Notes: generated from the letters alone by a model not told the origin. Positions 19,086 through 27,886 are shown, counted from the first letter of the stretch. The stretch is DNA of 64,000 bases from Aquabacterium sp. NJ1 (GCF_000768065.1 NZ_JRKM01000001.1:4508001-4572000), one strand, 5' to 3'. Made by a program: numbers and translations.

Positions 19086-19907
19086 ATGGACATGCTCAGT
19101 GCCAGACAACTGGCGGGTGCACCAGATGGTGTGCCCCATTACATCCCTCAGGCGCAGGAGTGCGCGCTGTTCGAGCACGCCTGGCGCTGCCAGCTACCTT
19201 TGCTGATCAAGGGGCCGACGGGTTGCGGCAAAACCCGTTTTGTTGAACACATGGCTGCCCGTCTGGGGCGGCCGCTCATTACCGTGTCCTGCCACGATGA
19301 CCTGAGTGCGGCTGATCTGGTCGGCCGGCACCTGATCGGGCAGGGCAATACCGTCTGGCAGGATGGCCCGCTGGCCCGGGCTGTGCGCGAAGGCGCCATC
19401 TGCTACCTGGACGAAGTGGTCGAGGCCCGCAAGGACACGACCGTGGTCATGCACCCGCTGGCCGATGACCGGCGCGTGCTGCCCATCGAGCGGACGGGCG
19501 AGTTGCTGATCGCCCCGCCCGAATTCATGCTGGTGGTGTCTTACAACCCCGGCTATCAGAACCTGCTCAAGGCGCTCAAGCCCAGCACGCGCCAGCGTTT
19601 TGTGGCGCTGTCTTTCGACTATCCGGCAAGCGAGGTTGAACAGACCATCGTGCGCAGCGAGTCCGGCGTGCCTGCCGATGTGGCCGCCGGTCTGGTCAGG
19701 CTGGCCCAAGCCTTGCGCCGCGTGACGGACCATGACCTGGAGGAAACCGCCAGCACGCGCTTGCTCGTCATGGCGGCCCGCCTGATCTCCGCCGGTATGG
19801 ATGTGGACCTGGCCTGCCGCGCTGCCGTGGTGGACGCCCTGACCGATGACCCCGATACCGCCGCCGCCTTGATGGAGATTGTCCGTGGCGTCTTTGGCAG
19901 CCCCTGA
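19086..19907 (+). CDS. norQ: NorQ/CbbQ-type AAA+ ATPase for NOR activation
   Basis: MoxR-class AAA+ ATPase, 273 residues. It has Walker A GPTGCGKTR, Walker B CYLDEVVEARKD, a sensor-1 region (MLVVSYNPGYQNL) and the CbbQ/NirQ/NorQ C-terminal domain. With NorD it is needed to assemble active NorCB, probably for FeB insertion. It follows norB by 32 bp and overlaps the next gene by about 23 bp. Confidence 0.94.
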   Translation: MDMLSARQLAGAPDGVPHYIPQAQECALFEHAWRCQLPLLIKGPTGCGKTRFVEHMAARLGRPLITVSCHDDLSAADLVGRHLIGQGNTVWQDGPLARAVREGAICYLDEVVEARKDTTVVMHPLADDRRVLPIERTGELLIAPPEFMLVVSYNPGYQNLLKALKPSTRQRFVALSFDYPASEVEQTIVRSESGVPADVAAGLVRLAQALRRVTDHDLEETASTRLLVMAARLISAGMDVDLACRAAVVDALTDDPDTAAALMEIVRGVFGSP

Positions 19908-20901
19908 TCTGCAAAGCCGGCGCTGGCGTTGGCAGGTAGGCTTCTTTGTCTTTTTCCTGCTGGCGCCGGTGCTCAACCTGTTTCGGTTTGACCTGACAGA
20001 GACGCAGTTGTGGGTGCTGGGCTTCAAGTGGTCCTTGGGCATTGATGCCTTGATGAAGGGCGAGATATCGGCCACGCAAGCCGGCATCAGCCTGTTATGG
20101 CGCGGCTTGCTGCCCATCGTGCTGGTCTTGGGTGCATTTTTCAGCGTGGCCTGGCGCTATGGGCGCTTGTATTGCGGCTGGCTGTGCCCGCACTTCTCTG
20201 CGGTGGAGTTGCTCAACAAGGCCTTGCACCGCGCCATCGGCAAGTTCAGCCTGTGGGACAAGCACGTGACACGCCGCCGCAATGGCCGTGGCGAGTTCAT
20301 CCAGCCTCACCAGGCCTGGTGGCCGGTCTTCTTCGTGCTCAGCCTGCTTCTGGGCTTCACCTGGGCCATCACCTTGCTGAGTTACCTCCTGCCGCCGCTG
20401 CGCATCTGGTCTCATCTGCTTCAGGGCGGTTTGACACCTGGTGAAGCCCGCTTCTTGTGGATTGGCACGGCGGTGTTCACGACCGAATTCGTGCTGGCCC
20501 GGCACCTGTTCTGCCGCTTCGGCTGTGCCGTGGGCCTGTTCCAGAGCCTGGTCTGGATGGCCAACCCCAAGGGCATGGTGGTGTCGTTCCAGCGTGAGCG
20601 GGCCCGGGAATGCCGTACCTGTGATGCGCCCTTGGGTTCGGCCTGTGACAACGCCTGCCCGATGCGCCTGCACCCACGCGACATCAAGCGCATGATGTTT
20701 TCATGTGTGCAATGCGGCCAGTGCCTGAGCCAGTGTGACCGTTCTCAAACCAGCCAGGCGCGAACCCCGGTGCTGAAGTGGGCGGTGGGCGTGGAGGCCG
20801 TGCGCGAAACGCTGAGGCAGAAGAAGGCCGAACAGATGGCGCATGCCAATCCAGCCCAACAGGCCCCGCGGGCCTCACATGCCTCGAAGGAGCTTCGCTG
20901 A
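19885..20901 (+). CDS. Membrane polyferredoxin-like 4Fe-4S protein between norQ and norD
   Basis: About 338 residues with roughly five TM helices. A cytoplasmic-loop YCGWLCPHF motif and RFGCAVGLF resemble the NapH/CcoG/NosR-C-terminal family. The C-terminal part holds two ferredoxin-type cysteine groups (CRTCDAPLGSACDNACPM and CVQCGQCLSQC). GTG 19885 is chosen because GGAG lies 7 bp upstream; a TTG at 19879 is also possible. It overlaps norQ and its stop shares one base with the norD ATG, so it is tightly coupled to the nor operon. A role in electron supply or metal-site maturation of NorCB is inference. Confidence 0.8.
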   Translation: MASLAAPDLQSRRWRWQVGFFVFFLLAPVLNLFRFDLTETQLWVLGFKWSLGIDALMKGEISATQAGISLLWRGLLPIVLVLGAFFSVAWRYGRLYCGWLCPHFSAVELLNKALHRAIGKFSLWDKHVTRRRNGRGEFIQPHQAWWPVFFVLSLLLGFTWAITLLSYLLPPLRIWSHLLQGGLTPGEARFLWIGTAVFTTEFVLARHLFCRFGCAVGLFQSLVWMANPKGMVVSFQRERARECRTCDAPLGSACDNACPMRLHPRDIKRMMFSCVQCGQCLSQCDRSQTSQARTPVLKWAVGVEAVRETLRQKKAEQMAHANPAQQAPRASHASKELR

Positions 20902-22811
20902 TGGAAGAGTGGGTTGGCCAATGGTGGCACCGCATCGCGACGCGGCTGGCTGAGCGCCAGTATCCGCACGCCGCCGTGCGCCTGGAGGACATGAGCGGGC
21001 AGCTTGCCGTGGTCTTTCGGGCCATGGGTGGCTTGCCGCAATGGCGGCTGGCGGGTGCCAGTGAACGGCGACACAAGGGGCCACGGGGCTTGATGCAGAA
21101 GATCGCAGGCAGCGGGCAACGCTTTGCCATGCCTGTGCTGGACGCCGAGACGCTGGCCTTGCCGCCCGAATTGGCGCTGTTTGACCAGACCGATCTCAAT
21201 CGAGAGCTGTACCTGTGGCTGGCCGGGCAGGGTGCCATGCGGCTGCAGCTGTGCAGCATGGGCGACGAGGCGCATGCCGATGGGGACTGGATCAATGGCA
21301 ACCTGAAGGCCACATCGTGCCTGCTGGCGCAATACCCGGGGTGGCGGGCGCGTTACCGTCGCCTGGTCGAGCAGCATCTGGCGCAAAGGCCCGATCCCGA
21401 TGGGCTGCGTGGGTGGCAAGCCGTGTGCGAGCGGGCGGTGCAGTTGGCACTGCGGCAATCCCTTCAAACGCTGCCCGAAGGTGTGCAAGCTGGTGGCGAA
21501 TGGGATACCTTGTCCCAGCCGGTTCGATCGGATGACGTGTTGCCGGTTTGCCTGTGGGTGGACGTGTCTTCCGCTCAAACGGCTTTGGTGGCGCAGGCGC
21601 GCCAGGATCAGGCCAGGGAGGGGCAGGGCGAAGAAGCCCCCAAGCCGACCGATGGCACCCGGCGACGCGCGAAGCAGGCCTCCGAGTCTCACGAGCGCCA
21701 CGCCTTGATGATGTTCTTTCGGGCCGAGTCTCTGCTGTCGTGGACCGAGTTCGTGCGCGTCAACCGCCAGACCGATGACGACCCGGTGGAGGACTCCCGG
21801 CAGATTGCCAATGACATGGACACCTTGTCGGTGGCGCCCGGCGGGCAGACCTTGGCCTCTCGTGTGCGTTTTGATCTGGACTTGCCCAGTGCTGCGGCGG
21901 ATGACCAGGTGATCGCGCAGGGCATCCTCCTGCCCGAATGGGATCACCGCAAGGCCAGCCTCTTGCCTGACCATTGCGCGGTGCAAGTGTTGCTGCCCAC
22001 GGTGGCCGAGCCCTGGCAGGTGCCGCCCAGCTTGCGTACCACGGCCTCGCGCATGCGTCGGCGGCTGGAAAGCCTGCGTGCCATGCCGCGCTGGCAGGGG
22101 GGGCACACCAGTGGCGAACGCCTGAACATGGACGCCTGGGTGCGCTGGCAGGTCGAGTCTCGCGCGGGCGAGGGCGATGTGGCCACCTTGAGCGAGCCTC
22201 GTGTGTTCGCCCGCCCACAGCGTAGCGAGCGCAGCCTGGCTACCTTGCTGCTGGCCGACCTGTCTTTGTCCACGGACGCGTGGGCAGCTCAGGACGCCCG
22301 CGTCATCGACGTGATCCGCGACGCGCTGTATGTGTTCGGGCAAGCCATGGACGGGCTGGGTGACCCATTCGAGATGCTGGGCTTCAGCTCGGTCAAGCGC
22401 CACAACGTGCGGGTGCACGCGCTCAAGCGTTTTGATGAGCCGTGGGGCGCGGCCACGCGAGACCGGGTTGGTGCGATCAAGCCGGGCTATTACACCCGGA
22501 TGGGCGCAGCCGTGCGTTACGCTACCAAGGCGTTGTCCTTGAGGACCGAGAAGCAAAGGCTCTTGCTCCTGCTCACGGACGGCAAGCCCAATGACCTGGA
22601 CCACTATGAGGGTCGCTTTGGGCTGGAAGACACGCGTCATGCCGTGCAGGCCGCGCGATCGGCCGGCTTGCATCCGTTTTGCATCACCATCGACGAGCAG
22701 GCTGCGGATTACTTGCCCTATCTGTTTGGCCAGCACGGCTATGCGCTGGTGCACAAGCCGCAGGATCTGGTGAGCCGCCTGACCAACATCGTGGCCACAC
22801 TCAGTGCCTGA
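20901..22811 (+). CDS. norD: NorD, VWA-domain NO reductase activation protein
   Basis: 636-residue protein with a long N-terminal region and a C-terminal von Willebrand factor A domain. The MIDAS motif DLSLSTD and downstream LLLTDGKPND are visible. NorD partners NorQ in maturing NO reductase. ATG 20901 overlaps the previous stop (TGATG) and begins the family-typical MEEWVGQWWHRI. Last gene of norCBQ-FeS-norD; a minus-strand gene converges 24 bp later and no clear terminator hairpin lies between them. Confidence 0.93.
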   Translation: MEEWVGQWWHRIATRLAERQYPHAAVRLEDMSGQLAVVFRAMGGLPQWRLAGASERRHKGPRGLMQKIAGSGQRFAMPVLDAETLALPPELALFDQTDLNRELYLWLAGQGAMRLQLCSMGDEAHADGDWINGNLKATSCLLAQYPGWRARYRRLVEQHLAQRPDPDGLRGWQAVCERAVQLALRQSLQTLPEGVQAGGEWDTLSQPVRSDDVLPVCLWVDVSSAQTALVAQARQDQAREGQGEEAPKPTDGTRRRAKQASESHERHALMMFFRAESLLSWTEFVRVNRQTDDDPVEDSRQIANDMDTLSVAPGGQTLASRVRFDLDLPSAAADDQVIAQGILLPEWDHRKASLLPDHCAVQVLLPTVAEPWQVPPSLRTTASRMRRRLESLRAMPRWQGGHTSGERLNMDAWVRWQVESRAGEGDVATLSEPRVFARPQRSERSLATLLLADLSLSTDAWAAQDARVIDVIRDALYVFGQAMDGLGDPFEMLGFSSVKRHNVRVHALKRFDEPWGAATRDRVGAIKPGYYTRMGAAVRYATKALSLRTEKQRLLLLLTDGKPNDLDHYEGRFGLEDTRHAVQAARSAGLHPFCITIDEQAADYLPYLFGQHGYALVHKPQDLVSRLTNIVATLSA

Positions 22812-22835
22812 TTGGCCCCCGGCTTCGGCATCACC

Positions 22836-23288
22836 TCAAGGCGGCGTCGAGACCTCTGCCGCTTGTTCGCCGCTGGTGCGCTGCCATCTGTCTGGTGGCA
22901 GCAGGTAGTCGCGCAGCTTGCGGTCCGATCGGCGGATGTGCAGAGACAACCAGTCGCGCAGCAGCGACGACAGCTGCGATGCGGTGGTGATGCTGCCTTT
23001 TTCGTAGCGGCTTTTCAGCGCGGTGAGGTCCGCCATGAACTGGCGGTGAACCTGCTGGTGGCCCTCCAGATTCGGAAAGTGCACCGAGGCCATGACCTGC
23101 TCCTCGCGCTGGAAGTGCTCATGGGTGTAGGCCATCAAGGCCTGAAACAGGCGCCCCACGACTTCCTGGCCACATCCCTGACTGGTGGCCGTGTGCAGCG
23201 TGTTGACGAGCTCGATCAGGTGCCGGTGATCCTGGTCGATCAGGCCCAGGTCGATCACAAGGTCATCGGCCCACTCGAAATACGCCAT
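22836..23288 (-). CDS. Bacteriohemerythrin
   Basis: 150-residue non-heme diiron protein that binds O2 and possibly NO. All seven ligands of the family are visible: His21, His58 and Glu62 (HFQRE), His77 and His81 (HQQVH), His117 and Asp122 (HIRRSD). A short Pro/Gln/Ser-rich tail follows. AGGAG precedes the ATG. It is the last gene downstream of the chemoreceptor (9-bp gap), so the two are probably co-expressed. Position inside NO-metabolism genes suggests O2 or NO buffering or sensing, an inference. Confidence 0.92.
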   Translation of the reverse strand: MAYFEWADDLVIDLGLIDQDHRHLIELVNTLHTATSQGCGQEVVGRLFQALMAYTHEHFQREEQVMASVHFPNLEGHQQVHRQFMADLTALKSRYEKGSITTASQLSSLLRDWLSLHIRRSDRKLRDYLLPPDRWQRTSGEQAAEVSTPP

Positions 23289-23297
23289 AGGGGCTCC

Positions 23298-24866
23298 TCA
23301 TGCGGCTTGAAGCAGCCGGGCGTCTTCCAGCTTGAAGACGTTCACGGATTCGACCAGTGTCCTGGCCTGATGTTCCAGGGACTGGGCTGCAGCGGCGGCC
23401 TGCTCGACCAGGGCTGCGTTGCCCTGCGTGACCTGGTCCATCTGGCCCATGGCCTGGCTGATCTGGCTGATGCCGGCGGACTGGTCCTGAGCGGCATGGG
23501 TGAGGTCGCTCATGATGTCGGCCACGCGGCGCACGCTCACCACGATTTCGTCCATGGTGCTGCCGGCCTGCTCGACCAGACGGCAACCTTGCTGCACATT
23601 GCCCACCGATGTCTCGATCAAGGACTTGATCTCCTTGGCGGCTTCTGCCGAGCGGCCCGCCAGGCTGCGGACCTCGGCAGCGACCACCGCAAAGCCCCGG
23701 CCTTGTTCACCGGCCCGTGCGGCCTCGACGGCGGCATTGAGCGCCAGGATGTTGGTCTGGAAGGCGATGCCGTCGATGAGGCCAATGATGTCGGCGATCT
23801 TGCCGGATGAGGTGTTGATGGCCTCCATGGTATGCACCACCTGCGACACCACGCCGCCACCCTTGAGCGCCACATCGGCCGCCGACGAGGCGATCTGGTT
23901 GGCATAGCGGCCGCTCTCCATGTTCTGCTGCACGGTGGCGGTGAGCTGCTCCAGTGAAGCGGCAATCTGCTGCAGCGAGCTGGCTTGCTCTTCGGTGCGT
24001 TGCGACAAGTCCAGGTTGCCACTGGCGATCTCGCTGGTGGCCGTGGAAATGGTGTCCGAGCCCTGGCGCACGTGGCTGACGATCTGGGTGAGGCTGCCAT
24101 TCATGTCCTGCAAGGCGCGCAGCAGGCGGGCCAGTTCATCTTGCCCCCGCACGTCGACCTGCGAGCTCAGGTCGCCCGCTGCCACGCGCTGCGCGAGGTC
24201 CACGGCCTGCTTCAAGGGGCGCGTGATGGAGCGCGAGATCAATCTGGCCGCCATGACCCCGGCCAGCACGCCAAGGGCTGCCAGTGTGTACATCAGCGTT
24301 TGAGCCCGCTGAATGCTTGCCTGGACCTCGGTATTGCCATCGGTGACAACCTGCCGCTGAAAGTCGCTCAAAGCGGTGATGGGCGCTTGCAAGGCGTCAA
24401 TGGCCGCCAGCGTTTCGTTGTTCATGACCTCGATGGCTTGCACGCGCTGGCCATCGCTCACGAGCCCGCGGACCTTGTTGAAGGACGCTACAAAATGCCG
24501 GCGCTTCTGCTGGATGTCGGCCAGCAGCTCGCGCCCCTTGGGCAGGTAGACCAGTTGGTCCAGCGTGGCCAGCGCTTCGTCGATCAGGCGCTTGTTCTGG
24601 TCGATGGACTGGTTGATGCGCTGGATTCGATCTGCATCGTCCGTGATGAGCAAGGCCATGGTCAGGCGGGCATTGCTGCGCGTGGTGGCGTTGACCAGGC
24701 CGGCTGCTTCGGCCTTTCGCCAGTCCAGCGTGATGATGCGCTCGTTGATGTGGCCGATGTCCTTGAACTGCTGGGCGGCGATGAAGGCGGCTGCGGCCAA
24801 CATGGCCAGCAAGATGCCGAATCCCAGGGCAAGCCTTTGCCCGATGTTGAAAGAAACGCGATTCAC
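23298..24866 (-). CDS. Methyl-accepting chemotaxis protein
   Basis: 522-residue chemoreceptor from GTG 24866. TM1 is near the N terminus (RLALGFGILLAMLAAAAFIAA), followed by a four-helix-bundle periplasmic sensor domain (about 35-185), TM2 (about 190-210), HAMP and the cytoplasmic signalling domain. The invariant hairpin tip includes FQTNILALNAAVEAARAGEQ. The frame extends 41 codons upstream, but that stretch overlaps low-conservation sequence; GTG 24866 has GAGAGG upstream and starts the typical NRVSFNIGQRL. It is linked to the downstream hemerythrin gene; ligand unknown. Confidence 0.93.
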   Translation of the reverse strand: MNRVSFNIGQRLALGFGILLAMLAAAAFIAAQQFKDIGHINERIITLDWRKAEAAGLVNATTRSNARLTMALLITDDADRIQRINQSIDQNKRLIDEALATLDQLVYLPKGRELLADIQQKRRHFVASFNKVRGLVSDGQRVQAIEVMNNETLAAIDALQAPITALSDFQRQVVTDGNTEVQASIQRAQTLMYTLAALGVLAGVMAARLISRSITRPLKQAVDLAQRVAAGDLSSQVDVRGQDELARLLRALQDMNGSLTQIVSHVRQGSDTISTATSEIASGNLDLSQRTEEQASSLQQIAASLEQLTATVQQNMESGRYANQIASSAADVALKGGGVVSQVVHTMEAINTSSGKIADIIGLIDGIAFQTNILALNAAVEAARAGEQGRGFAVVAAEVRSLAGRSAEAAKEIKSLIETSVGNVQQGCRLVEQAGSTMDEIVVSVRRVADIMSDLTHAAQDQSAGISQISQAMGQMDQVTQGNAALVEQAAAAAQSLEHQARTLVESVNVFKLEDARLLQAA

Positions 24867-24985
24867 TTTGTGCCTCTCGGGGTCATGGTGGGGCACCAGC
24901 CCCTGGTGCGAGCCGTGTTGGCGCGCCTTGCCGGGCATGATCGGCCTCCAGCCTGACCCCAATGAGCGTAGGGGCAGGGCGTACT

Positions 24986-25492
24986 TCACACTTGGTGCGA
25001 GGTCTGCCCTTGAACTTGATCTGCCTCAACTGCGCGTTCGCCCGCGCAACGGCATGCGCCATGGCCGCCACAAGCGTCTGTCGAAGCGTGTTGCGCCTGT
25101 GCGTGCAGCTCGTTCATGGATTGCGCCTGTGCCTTGACCTGCTTGAGCAGGGCTTCGGCCTGTGCCGCATCGAAATCAGCGTGGTAAGCCTTGTTGACCC
25201 CTTGTTGGCCCAGTTGGAGGTGCGCTGTGGCCTGGACCTGATGCTGTGCCAGAGAAGCCTTCACGCAACTCAGGGCGCAGCCATCAATCGCGAGGATCGG
25301 CCGCCCTTGCTGGACGGCGTCCTGCAGCTTGCGCACCAGGCTGGGCACGCGCCCGCCGATGCCCGCGATACACGACATTTCCGCGTAGCCCTCCCGGTCA
25401 AGCCGAACGGCCAGGTGGTTGGCGAGTTGGGCTGCACTGGAGCAGCCAGAGCAGGCGTAGACCAGGGTGAGGTGTTCGGTGTCGCGGGGCAT
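24986..25492 (-). CDS. DGC-domain putative zinc-binding protein
   Basis: 168-residue cysteine-rich protein. It has Cys14 and Cys17 (ACSGC), Cys41, and the name-giving Asp70-Gly71-Cys72 followed by Cys76 (IDGCALSC), as in the DGC family of putative zinc-binding proteins. The C-terminal tail adds CGGHGACRC. The start at 25492 has AAGGAG at good spacing; the frame runs further upstream into the preceding gene but is not conserved-looking there. It lies 11 bp after an NnrS-like gene. DGC-family genes recur in denitrification clusters; function unknown. Confidence 0.8.
   Translation of the reverse strand: MPRDTEHLTLVYACSGCSSAAQLANHLAVRLDREGYAEMSCIAGIGGRVPSLVRKLQDAVQQGRPILAIDGCALSCVKASLAQHQVQATAHLQLGQQGVNKAYHADFDAAQAEALLKQVKAQAQSMNELHAQAQHASTDACGGHGACRCAGERAVEADQVQGQTSHQV
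25016..25029 (-). promoter_or_regulatory. Candidate FNR/DNR box inside the DGC-protein gene, upstream of the chemoreceptor
   Basis: TTGATCTGCCTCAA matches TTGAT-N4-ATCAA at nine of ten positions. It lies within the 3' end of the DGC-domain gene, about 156 bp before the chemoreceptor start. It may drive the chemoreceptor-hemerythrin pair, but no good -10 is seen at class II spacing and chance occurrence in coding sequence cannot be excluded. Confidence 0.35.
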
Positions 25493-25503
25493 GAGAGGCT
25501 CCT

Positions 25504-26595
25504 TCAAGGGTGACACTGCCGCCAGGACCAGGCGGCACTGATCACGGTCAAGGCGAACACCAGGATGGCGATGGCGTTGAGCGTGCTGCCCGTGACGAGC
25601 CATGCGGCATCGTTGTGACCCATCACGAGGCGAATGAAGATGGAGGTGTGGAGGAGGGCCAGGGGCAGGTAGAAGCGCATGTCGAAGTGCAGCTTGACGC
25701 GCGCCACGGCCGGCAGGATGACGGGCGCATGCCCCATCACCATGCTGATGATGAAGCCCAGGCCGAGGGCGTGCAATGCGGCATCGCGCGTGGCCATCCC
25801 CAGGCTCATGCCCACCCAGCACAGGCCGGACACGCCCAGCCAGGCATAACCCAGCAGCAGGCAGGCGGCCATGTAGCGGCTCAAGCCATCGGCCCTGATC
25901 GTGTGGCGGGCAATGTCAAAGCTGATCAACCAGCCTGAAAGAGCGAACAGGCCCAGGCCCCACAGCAACAAAGCGGCCTGGTCCTGCCATTCAGCCAGCA
26001 CGATGCCGGCCAGCAGCAGCGCCAGGCACGCGCCCAGTGAGGGGCTTGACCATGGGCGTACCCGCATCAGTCGGGTCATCTCCAGCCGTTCGGCGGCGAT
26101 GGTCAGCACCAGGAAGCCCAGCCAGGCCAGCAAGGTGCTGTTGGCCAGCCCGTGGTGCATGAAGCGCACATTGCCCAGCAACCAAGCCAGGGCCGATACC
26201 AGCAGCAGCCAGGTGTGGCGCGCAGCCTGCCTGCCAACGATGAACACATTGACCAGCACGAATACCGCGCCAGCCAGCACCATCAGCAGCATGCCAATCC
26301 AGGCTTGCCCCGCCATCAGGCAGACAGCGCCCAAGGCCGATGCCAGCGGCGCCGTAAAGGCCCATGACGCGTGCAGTGCCACAGCGCGCTCGATGCCGAT
26401 GACCGTGCCTAGAAAGCCGCAGACCATCAGGGCCGCGTGCAGGCTGGCCGCCGGCAGTACCCAGGCCGCTGGCAGCCAGCCGATGATAGGCACGCCGGCC
26501 CGCATCAAGCCTCCGGCCAGACCGGTGAGCAGGCTGAATGCCACCAGCCCGATCAGGGCGGGGCGGGCCCATGTCGATGCGGAACGGCTGCGCAT
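25504..26595 (-). CDS. NnrS-like polytopic membrane protein
   Basis: 363-residue protein with about 10-12 hydrophobic helices and little soluble sequence. His-containing helices (ASLHAALMVCGFLGTVIG; ALHALGLGFIISMVMGH; LHFDMRFYLPLALLH) resemble the NnrS family of heme-associated membrane proteins linked to NO tolerance. It is more divergent than the NnrS at 30332. ATG 26595 was chosen because it lies just after the upstream stop; an earlier in-frame ATG at 26628 would overlap the DUF59 gene. Likely one operon with the genes at 26603 and 24986. Confidence 0.65.
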   Translation of the reverse strand: MRSRSASTWARPALIGLVAFSLLTGLAGGLMRAGVPIIGWLPAAWVLPAASLHAALMVCGFLGTVIGIERAVALHASWAFTAPLASALGAVCLMAGQAWIGMLLMVLAGAVFVLVNVFIVGRQAARHTWLLLVSALAWLLGNVRFMHHGLANSTLLAWLGFLVLTIAAERLEMTRLMRVRPWSSPSLGACLALLLAGIVLAEWQDQAALLLWGLGLFALSGWLISFDIARHTIRADGLSRYMAACLLLGYAWLGVSGLCWVGMSLGMATRDAALHALGLGFIISMVMGHAPVILPAVARVKLHFDMRFYLPLALLHTSIFIRLVMGHNDAAWLVTGSTLNAIAILVFALTVISAAWSWRQCHP

Positions 26596-26602
26596 CCTGA
26601 GT

Positions 26603-26938
26603 TCACCAGTGCATGAGGCGGCGCGCATTGGCGCTCATGCAATCGGGTGTCCAGGGCGGCTCCCACACCAGCTCGACCTCGATCGCCGTCTCCATGGGCA
26701 GGATCTGTTCCAGTTCGGCGTGCACCTCATCGATCAGCATGTCCGTCACGGGGCAGGCCGCCGAGGTCATGGTCATGCGCACATGCACTTTGTCCTGGCT
26801 GATGTCCACGCCATAGATCAGGCCGACATCCACGATGGACAGGGACACCTCCGGGTCCACCACATGGCGCAAGGCCTTGGTAATGGGCTCGCGCCACAGG
26901 TCCTCACCAGTGAAGTTCAGCGGGCTGTTGTCTGTCAT
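26603..26938 (-). CDS. DUF59/MIP18-family (PaaD/SufT-like) protein
   Basis: 111-residue single-domain protein of the DUF59 family, involved in iron-sulfur cluster assembly or protein metallation. Seen here are DPEVSLSIVDVGLIYGV and the conserved Cys62 in MTSAACPVTD. It is the first gene of a minus-strand group with the NnrS-like and DGC genes. The partner protein is not known; position suggests maturation of a NO-metabolism metalloprotein. Confidence 0.85.
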   Translation of the reverse strand: MTDNSPLNFTGEDLWREPITKALRHVVDPEVSLSIVDVGLIYGVDISQDKVHVRMTMTSAACPVTDMLIDEVHAELEQILPMETAIEVELVWEPPWTPDCMSANARRLMHW

Positions 26939-27013
26939 GGAGATATCCGTTGTGCGCTTGACGCAGCCATGTTAAAAAACAAAAAGGCCTTTGGGCTGAG
27001 TTAGTCAGGGCGG

Positions 27014-27027
27014 TTGCGGTGTGTCAA
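27014..27027 (-). promoter_or_regulatory. Candidate FNR/DNR box / -35 upstream of the DUF59 gene
   Basis: On the minus strand TTGACACACCGCAA has the TTG-N8-CAA skeleton and contains a perfect -35 hexamer TTGACA. It is about 80 bp upstream of the DUF59 start. No good -10 is found at 17 bp, so whether it acts as -35, activator site or neither is open. Confidence 0.35.
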
Positions 27028-27110
27028 GTGGTTTTTCCTGGGCGTCATTCGATAGGGCTACTCCTTTCGAACGAGGGCGCCACAAGGTTGTATCGGCCGA
27101 CTGGTGGACT

Positions 27111-27152
27111 TTGAGCTAGCGCAAATCCACGGTGGCTGCGTGTTTCCAGAAT
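27111..27152 (+). promoter_or_regulatory. FNR/DNR-type box and -10 of the second DNR-like regulator gene
   Basis: TTGAGCTAGCGCAA (27111-27124) keeps TTGA and CAA of the FNR consensus (seven of ten). CAGAAT follows at 27147-27152. The box-centre-to-hexamer distance is identical to that at the first regulator gene (16266-16307), with the same hexamer. It predicts a start near 27159 and a 29-nt leader. Confidence 0.55.
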
Positions 27153-27187
27153 CCGCGCAAATCGTTGATCACGCAGGAGTCCATTGC

Positions 27188-27886
27188 ATGCTTTCCACGA
27201 GTCTGGACATCCCCAGTTATCTGTCTGTCTTGCCCTTGTTCCATGAAATGCGTCCGGCCGAACTGGGGCGCATCGCCGAGTCGGCCGTGCTCAGGCGTTG
27301 TGAGCGAGGCGATGAAATCTTCCGCGTGGGCCAGGTGTGCGACGGCTTTCACGTGGTGATGGGCGGGCAGGTCAAGCTGTATGCCTTGTCACCCAGCGGC
27401 CATGAAAAGGTCATCGAAATCATCAGCCCGGGCAACTCCTTTGCCGAGGCGCTGATGTTCACGGGCAAGCCTTACATCGTGAACGCCCAGTCCTTGTGTG
27501 ACAGCCTGATCCTGACCGTCAGGAAGCAGGCGGTGATGGACGAGATCGCACACGACCCTCGTTTTGCCTTGCGCATGCTGGCAGGCATCTCCAGGCGCTT
27601 GCACGGGCTGGTGCAGGATGTTGAATCGGCTGCGCTGCATTCGGGCATCCAGCGCGTGATTGGTTACCTGCTGCGCGACCAGTGCCTGGAAGACGTGGCA
27701 CCCGGGCAGACCACCACCGTGTCGCTGCCTGTCAGCAAGGCGACGATCGCGTCCCTGTTGTCCTTGACACCCGAGTATTTCTCGCGCGTGTTGCGTGAGC
27801 TGGAGGACGGTGGTTACATCGCCATCGACCGGCGTGACATCCGCATCCTGGATGTGCAGGGCTTGTCGCGCTATCACCTCCAGTAA
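27188..27886 (+). CDS. Crp/Fnr-family regulator, DNR/NnrR type (copy 2, next to ubiUVT)
   Basis: 232 residues, the same length as the copy at 16340 and closely similar throughout, for example the shared PSGHEKVIE and TIASLLS. The recognition helix LTPEYFSRVLREL carries the FNR-like E-x-x-S-R. No FNR cysteine cluster is present. ATG 27188 has AGGAG eight bp upstream; the longer frame from 27104 lacks support. It lies 55 bp upstream of ubiU. Two such regulators may separate NO-responsive from O2-responsive control; which does what cannot be read from sequence. Confidence 0.88.
   Translation: MLSTSLDIPSYLSVLPLFHEMRPAELGRIAESAVLRRCERGDEIFRVGQVCDGFHVVMGGQVKLYALSPSGHEKVIEIISPGNSFAEALMFTGKPYIVNAQSLCDSLILTVRKQAVMDEIAHDPRFALRMLAGISRRLHGLVQDVESAALHSGIQRVIGYLLRDQCLEDVAPGQTTTVSLPVSKATIASLLSLTPEYFSRVLRELEDGGYIAIDRRDIRILDVQGLSRYHLQ

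Noticed and set aside
27104-27187. N-terminal extension of the second DNR-like regulator from 27104
   Set aside because: The extension covers the predicted activator box and -10 and has no counterpart in the paralogue; ATG 27188 has a good AGGAG site.
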